Source of the DNA: Cyanophora paradoxa
Taxonomy: Eukaryota; Glaucocystophyceae; Cyanophorales; Cyanophoraceae
Reading direction: 5' to 3'
Assembly (NCBI GenBank): GCA_004431415.1
Contig: QPMI01000061.1
Location: forward strand, 1-64,000
DNA length: 64,000 nt
Shown here: positions 59,970 to 64,000 of the stretch, piece after piece
Layout: each line of letters opens with the position of its first letter
Numbering within the stretch: the stretch's first letter is position 1
Notes under the pieces: generated by a model
Databases searched by the model: none
The model's input: only the letters and a program-made list of their open reading frames with translations
Told to the model about the DNA's origin: nothing
Translations under genes and position numbers: made by a program

Positions 59970-61372
59970 ACATGAGGGAGCAGGCGCTGCTCTTCTTCTG
60001 GTCGCCGGCGGCGCCCGGGGCGGCGGGGTCGCGGGCGGTGGTGCCCGAGGCCTGCTTGACGTCGACGCCGAAGCTCCTGAGGCGGCTCTCGCAGTCGGCG
60101 AGCTTCGCCTGCACGGCCGCCATCTCCTTCGTCCGCCGCGCCAGCTCCCCCTTCGTCGGCTCCACCTGCCCCGCAGCCCCGCCCTGAGCCGCCCCGCCGG
60201 CCGCTTGGGGCGGGGCGGGGCGGGCAGGGGGGCGGGCACCTGCTCGGCGAGGGTGCGGGCCTCCTGCTTCCACTTGGTCGCGTCCCGCTCTGCCGCCTCC
60301 TGCCGCTCTCGGTTGTTGTCAGCGTTCCGGCGCAGAACTTGGTTCTCCATCTCGAGCTTCGCGCGCGCCCCCTCCGTCTCCACGTGCCTGGCGGGTCCGG
60401 GCTCGCCTGGGGCGGGGCGCGGGGGGCCGGGGGCGCGGGGGGCGAGGCCGCACTGCTGGTGCATCTTGGCGAGGGCCTCCTCGAGGGCGAGCGCGCGCGC
60501 AGCGTCCGCCGTCTTCGCCGGCCGGCGGCGCCCCGCGCGCAGCAGCAGCTCGCGCAGGCCGCCGGCGCCGGCCTCGAAGGCGGGGGAGCCGGGGGCGGGG
60601 AGCAGGTGGAGGGCGGCGGCGGGGAGGCCCTCGGGGAGCGCCGCCTCGAAGCCGGGGACGAGGGCGAGGGGCAGCACGAGCGGCGGCGGCTTGATCGCCT
60701 CCGCCGCCGCGACGAGCTCCTTCGCCTCGGCCGAGAGCTCGGCGCCGGGGCGCGCGAGCACGAGCAGCGCCGCGACTCGAGCGAGCGCCCCGTTCAGCAG
60801 CGCCCTGTACTCGTTCTCGCTCGCCATCTCGCCCTGCTCCGCTCGCAGCAGCGTCGCCACCCTGCGCCCCCGCCTCAGCGGCCCGCTAGCGCTCGCCCCG
60901 GCGGGGGGCGCACATGACGTCCTGGCGCAGGGCCTTGTCGATGGCGAGCGCCGTCCCACGATCCTCATCGTTATACACGATCGCTATCAGCGGCTTCGGG
61001 TCGGGCGGCGGGGGCGCGTCAGGGTCCTCGGAAGGCTTGGGCGCCGGCGCCGTCGCATCTCGCAAGTTCGCTGGGGAGCGCGTCAATGTGCGTCTTGAAG
61101 AAGGCTACCTCAGCTAAGCTCAGCTCGCGGGGCGGGGCTTAATGGGCGCCGGGTGCTGAGCTTGCATCTGCCAGCTCACCGCTAAACCTGTTCGGGTCCT
61201 CCGGTGGTGCGGGGGCGTCCTGGATAGCATCTGCTGGTGCATTTGCGGGAGCAGCCTCGGCCGCGTCCGGGTTCGGCTGTTCTTCTTTCGGGTCGTCGGC
61301 GGGGGCAGGCGCAGTTTCCTCCGCTGGAGCTTCCGGTGCTGCAGAAACAGCCGCTGCATCGCTTTCTGACAT
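59970..61372 (-). CDS. Coiled-coil protein with C-terminal CaaX box and possible TIR-like domain
   Basis: Starts MSESDAAAVSAAPEAPAEET (61372), an acidic Ala/Pro-rich N-terminus. An exon PKPLIAIVYNDEDRGTALAI is followed by RRVATLLRAEQGEMASENEY, RALLNGALARVAALLVLARP and GAELSAEAKELVAAAEA, then PPLVLPLALVPGFEAALPEG. The order of strands and helices and the Glu in the fourth block resemble a TIR-like fold, but no diagnostic motif proves it. A long coiled coil follows (AKLEMENQVLRRNADNNRER, QEAAERDATKWKQEARTLAE, then TKEMAAVQAKLADCESRLRS). The protein ends KKSSACSLM, a CaaX box with Met, expected to be farnesylated, which would tether it to membrane. Splicing between the first two exons is uncertain. 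Confidence 0.65.
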
Positions 61373-61874
61373 CGCTGGGCTGGTTTGGTGAGTTTCAGAC
61401 CTTTGCACACGGGTATCGTGCACTGGATTGAAAAAAAGTCCGTTGCCTGCTGGCGCCGGCACGGCTGAGGCGCGGCTGGGATAGCGCTCTGGAGGTGAAG
61501 ATGTATCTCCAGCCTCGCTAACCGGCGCCGCCTTCAGCTGTGCGCGTTGTGTCCGCGCTCAGCCGACATGCGGAAACCATTGAGTGGTCTCAGCTGCCGC
61601 TGCTTAGGTTAAGCTGGGTAGCTCAGTGAGCGACGGAGGCTCGGTTGGGACCCTCTTGCTCCCGGAGCGGTCGACCGGGGCCCAGCATGGACTTCCTCGA
61701 TGCACTCTCCTCCTTCTTCACCGGAGCGGTGGGCCTGCTCCGTGCTCGTGTCGCTCCGAGCGCGGGGCGGTTGAGCTCGGCTCACGCAGGCGGACTCGGA
61801 GTCGGACACGGATTCCGGAAGCGATTGCAGCCAGCGGCGTGCCTCTCGTTGGCCCTTCCTCAACCTCGGCATCG
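61373..61874. other. Intergenic / 5' region of P5B ATPase gene
   Basis: About 500 bp between two divergent genes, holding both promoters. An ORF starting MDFLDALSSFFTGAVGLLR at 61687 could be an upstream exon of the ATPase gene, but I cannot prove a junction. Confidence 0.35.
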
Positions 61875-64000
61875 ATGTCCCTCCTGAAGCGCTCCCGACG
61901 GTCCTCCGCGCCGCGGTGCGCCCCGCACCGTGGCCGCACGCCCCGCCCCTCGCGCCCCACCGCCGGCGCGCCGGGCGAGCGGCCGGCGCAGGAGGAGGAG
62001 CCGCTTGAGGGCGGGGCCGGGGAGGGCGAGGAAGCGGACTTCGTGTCGATGCGGCGCATGCGCTGGTCCCTCTGGCGCCTCACCCTCTTCGCCCTCGTCT
62101 CGCTCCTCTCTGGCGGCCTCCTCCCCCTCGTCCGCCCGCCCCGCCCGCCCCCAGCGACGCCAGAGCTCATCCCTCGCTCCGGTGCGCGCGCAGGCGGCCT
62201 CGCAGTTCCCCGCGATCCTCGCGTACGGGACGAAGCGGACGTGCCGGGAGGACGAGCCGTGCAGCAGTGTTCTCCTCCTCTCCCAGAGCGGGCGCTATAG
62301 CGAGCACCCGATCCGCACGCGCGCGTGGCAGTCCTCGAAGGAGATGGGCCTGGTGGCGGCCAAGGAGCGCGAGCGCGTCTCCTACTTCAGCTACCAGTTC
62401 AAGCGCTTCTCCAAGGTCGCCGAGGACCGCTTCGCCCGCATGCGGCGCGCCCCCGCCCCGCCCGCCCGCGCCCCGCCCCCGCCCCTCACCCCGCCCCGGC
62501 AGGTACGTGGTGGAGCGCCCGCTGGGGATCCTGGTCTCGGAGGTGGGGCGGGGCCTCTCCTTGGAGCAGGCGCGCCGCCGGGCCCTCCTCTTCGGGTGCC
62601 GCCCCTCGCCCCACCCCGCCCCCGCGCGCCCCGTCGAGCAGCGCGGCGGGGGGGCGGGCGCAGGCCGAACGAGCTGCGGGCGCACGTGCCGGGCGTTCTC
62701 GTCTCCTTCGTCAGCAAGCTCTTCCGCCCCATGTTCCTCTTCCAGGCCTTCACCTTCTCCGTCTGGATCGCCGAGGAGTACTACCCGTCCGCCCCCCCCT
62801 CCCCCCGCCCGCCCCGCCCTCGGGCCTCCCCCGAGGGCCCCCTGTGCGCGCAGGTACGGGTCGTTCGTGATCGCGCTGACGTTCGCGTCGCTCCTGTGGG
62901 AGCTCTACGTCGAGCGCACGCAGTGCGCGCGCCCCCCGCCCCGCCCTTCCCCCCTCGCCGCCCCCTCACCCACCGGCCCCGCCCCCGCAGGGCCGCCCGC
63001 CTCGACCGCCGGCTCGTGCAGAAGGCGCGGTCGCCGAGGCCCCTCCGCGCGCCCCGGTGCCTCGCTGAGGGCGGGGCGGGGCGGGGCGCAGGAGAGCGTG
63101 GTGGCGGTGCGGGACGGGCGGAGGTGCGGGTCCCCTCGGTGCGCCTCGTGCCGGGCGACGTCCTCCTCCTCGACCGCCCGGGGCCCATCCTCGCCGACCT
63201 CGGTCCGCCCCGCTCCCCGGCCCACCCGCCCCCCCCCCCCCCCCCCAATCCCCCCCCAACCCGCCCCGCCAGTCCTGCTCTCGGGCCCCGACTGCCTGGT
63301 GGACGAGTCGAACCTGCGGGGCGTGGCGATGCCGATCTCGAAGCAGCCGCTGGCGCCCGTGGCGGCGGCGGCGCCCGGCGTGCGCTTCGAGCCGGCTGAG
63401 CACGCCTCCCACGTCCTCCTCTCCGGCACCCAGCTCCTCCAGATCAGGCCCGCCCCCCGCCCCTCCGCCCGCTCGCCCCGCCCCGCGCGAGCTGAGCTGC
63501 GCCCCGTGCGCTCGCAGCCCGGCGGGGGAGGGCGGGGAGGGGCGGGTGCGGGCGCTGGTCTTCCGGACGGGTTTCCAGACAGAGAAGGGCTCCTTCTTCC
63601 ACCGCATCCTCTTCCCGCGCCGCCCCGGCCGCAACATCCTGGCCGACATGTACCAGTACTACTCGCTGATGCTCTGCATGGCGGTGGTCACCTTCTTCAT
63701 CGCCCTCTCCAACTACACCCGCAACGCCGAGGGGCCCCTCTCCGCCTCCGCCCTCTTCCTCTCCTGTGCCGACATCGCCACCGTCCGCCCCGCCCCCGCC
63801 CCCCGCAACCCCCGGCCCCGCCCCCGGCGCCCGCCCCTCACGCCCCTCCTTCAGATCGCCATCCCGCCGGCCCTCTTCCTCCTCCAGGGCCTGGTCGTGG
63901 TGCGTGGACCCCCTCGCCGCCTCGCGGGGGCGCCGGCGCGAGGGGAGGGGCCAGATCGTGGGGCGGGTGCGGCTGGAGCGGCTGGGGTGCCAGGTGGGGG
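61875..64000 (+). CDS. P5B-type P-type ATPase (ATP13A2-like), 3' end outside the window
   Basis: N-terminal part of a P5 ATPase, a family that in animals exports polyamines from lysosomes. The N-terminal membrane region WSLWRLTLFALVSLLSGGLL is followed by the P5-type cytosolic block YFSYQFKRFSKVAEDRFARM and LSLEQARRRALLFG, then VSFVSKLFRPMFLFQAFTFS and VWIAEEYYPYGSFVIALTFA. The actuator domain has VPSVRLVPGDVLLLDRPGPI and SGPDCLVDESNLRGVAMPIS. After VRALVFRTGFQTEKGSFFHR and the M3/M4 region, IAIPPALFLLQGLV carries the P5B-type PPAL rather than the P5A PPEL. The actuator TGES motif is replaced by RGVA. One exon (63100-63150) needs a one-base repair in a G run to stay in frame. The gene runs off the right end. 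Start 61875 is the best Met but not certain. Confidence 0.85.

Noticed and set aside
62325-63400. P5A (ATP13A1/Spf1) identity for the ATPase
   Set aside because: The M4 motif reads PPAL and the M2 block EEYYPYG, which fit P5B; P5A has PPEL and LDEYWYYS-type text.

Overview
The window is nuclear DNA of a photosynthetic eukaryote, most likely a glaucophyte such as Cyanophora. Genes are broken by many short (about 45-100 bp) C-rich introns. Two plastid-type precursors support the assignment: a hydrolase starting MAAFVQP (15221) and SQD1, whose second in-frame Met starts MSPAFAV (7711). Both carry the early Phe typical of glaucophyte transit peptides. Plastid genes (SQD1, a Tat-dependent lumenal FKBP, a pheophytinase-like hydrolase) and the cytosolic starch/maltose enzyme DPE2 fit a primary-plastid alga. 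Species identity is inference; no rRNA, tRNA or organelle marker is present.

Layout. 0.2-2.8 kb: EF-hand protein (-). 3.4-5.3: TauE/SafE permease (+). 5.5-7.7: SQD1 (-), divergent from DPE2 (8.2-11.9, +). 12.6-15.1: RanBP9/10-like scaffold (-), with 106 bp between its ATG and that of the pheophytinase-like hydrolase (15.2-17.2, +). 17.6-20.6: unknown nuclear-type protein (+). 21.2-22.1: two divergent potato-inhibitor-I genes that lie in DNA easily passed over as intergenic. 22.6-24.8: transcription factor joining a cyclic-nucleotide-binding domain to an RWP-RK domain (-). 24.8-26.3: repeat-bearing intergenic DNA. 26.3-28.4: AAMP/Sqt1 WD40 protein (-), divergent from FKBP (28.4-29.4, +). 29.7-30.3: small unknown (-). 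31.3-35.3: hybrid histidine kinase (+). 35.8-36.8: Rab28-like GTPase (+). 37.0-45.1: SMCHD1/GMI1-like protein (-). 45.5-46.6: unresolved. 46.6-47.9: intergenic DNA rich in TGATCATGATCA-type palindromes. 47.9-49.1: unknown (-). 50.3-58.1: very large membrane protein joining PKD-like repeats, a multi-pass channel-like region and a kinase-like C-terminus (+). 58.4-59.5: unknown (+). 60.0-61.4: coiled-coil CaaX protein with a possible TIR-like fold (-). 61.9-end: P5B-type ATPase (+), cut by the window edge.

There is no operon logic; these are individually transcribed genes, several in divergent pairs sharing short promoters. The most unusual content is the PKD/channel/kinase-like fusion, the cNMP/RWP-RK factor, the SMCHD1-like protein with UBL, GHKL ATPase and hinge, a P5B ATPase without its TGES motif, the inhibitor pair with different P1 residues, and frequent GC-AG introns. 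CDS coordinates below are first-to-last coding base including introns; where a start is unresolved the evidence says so.
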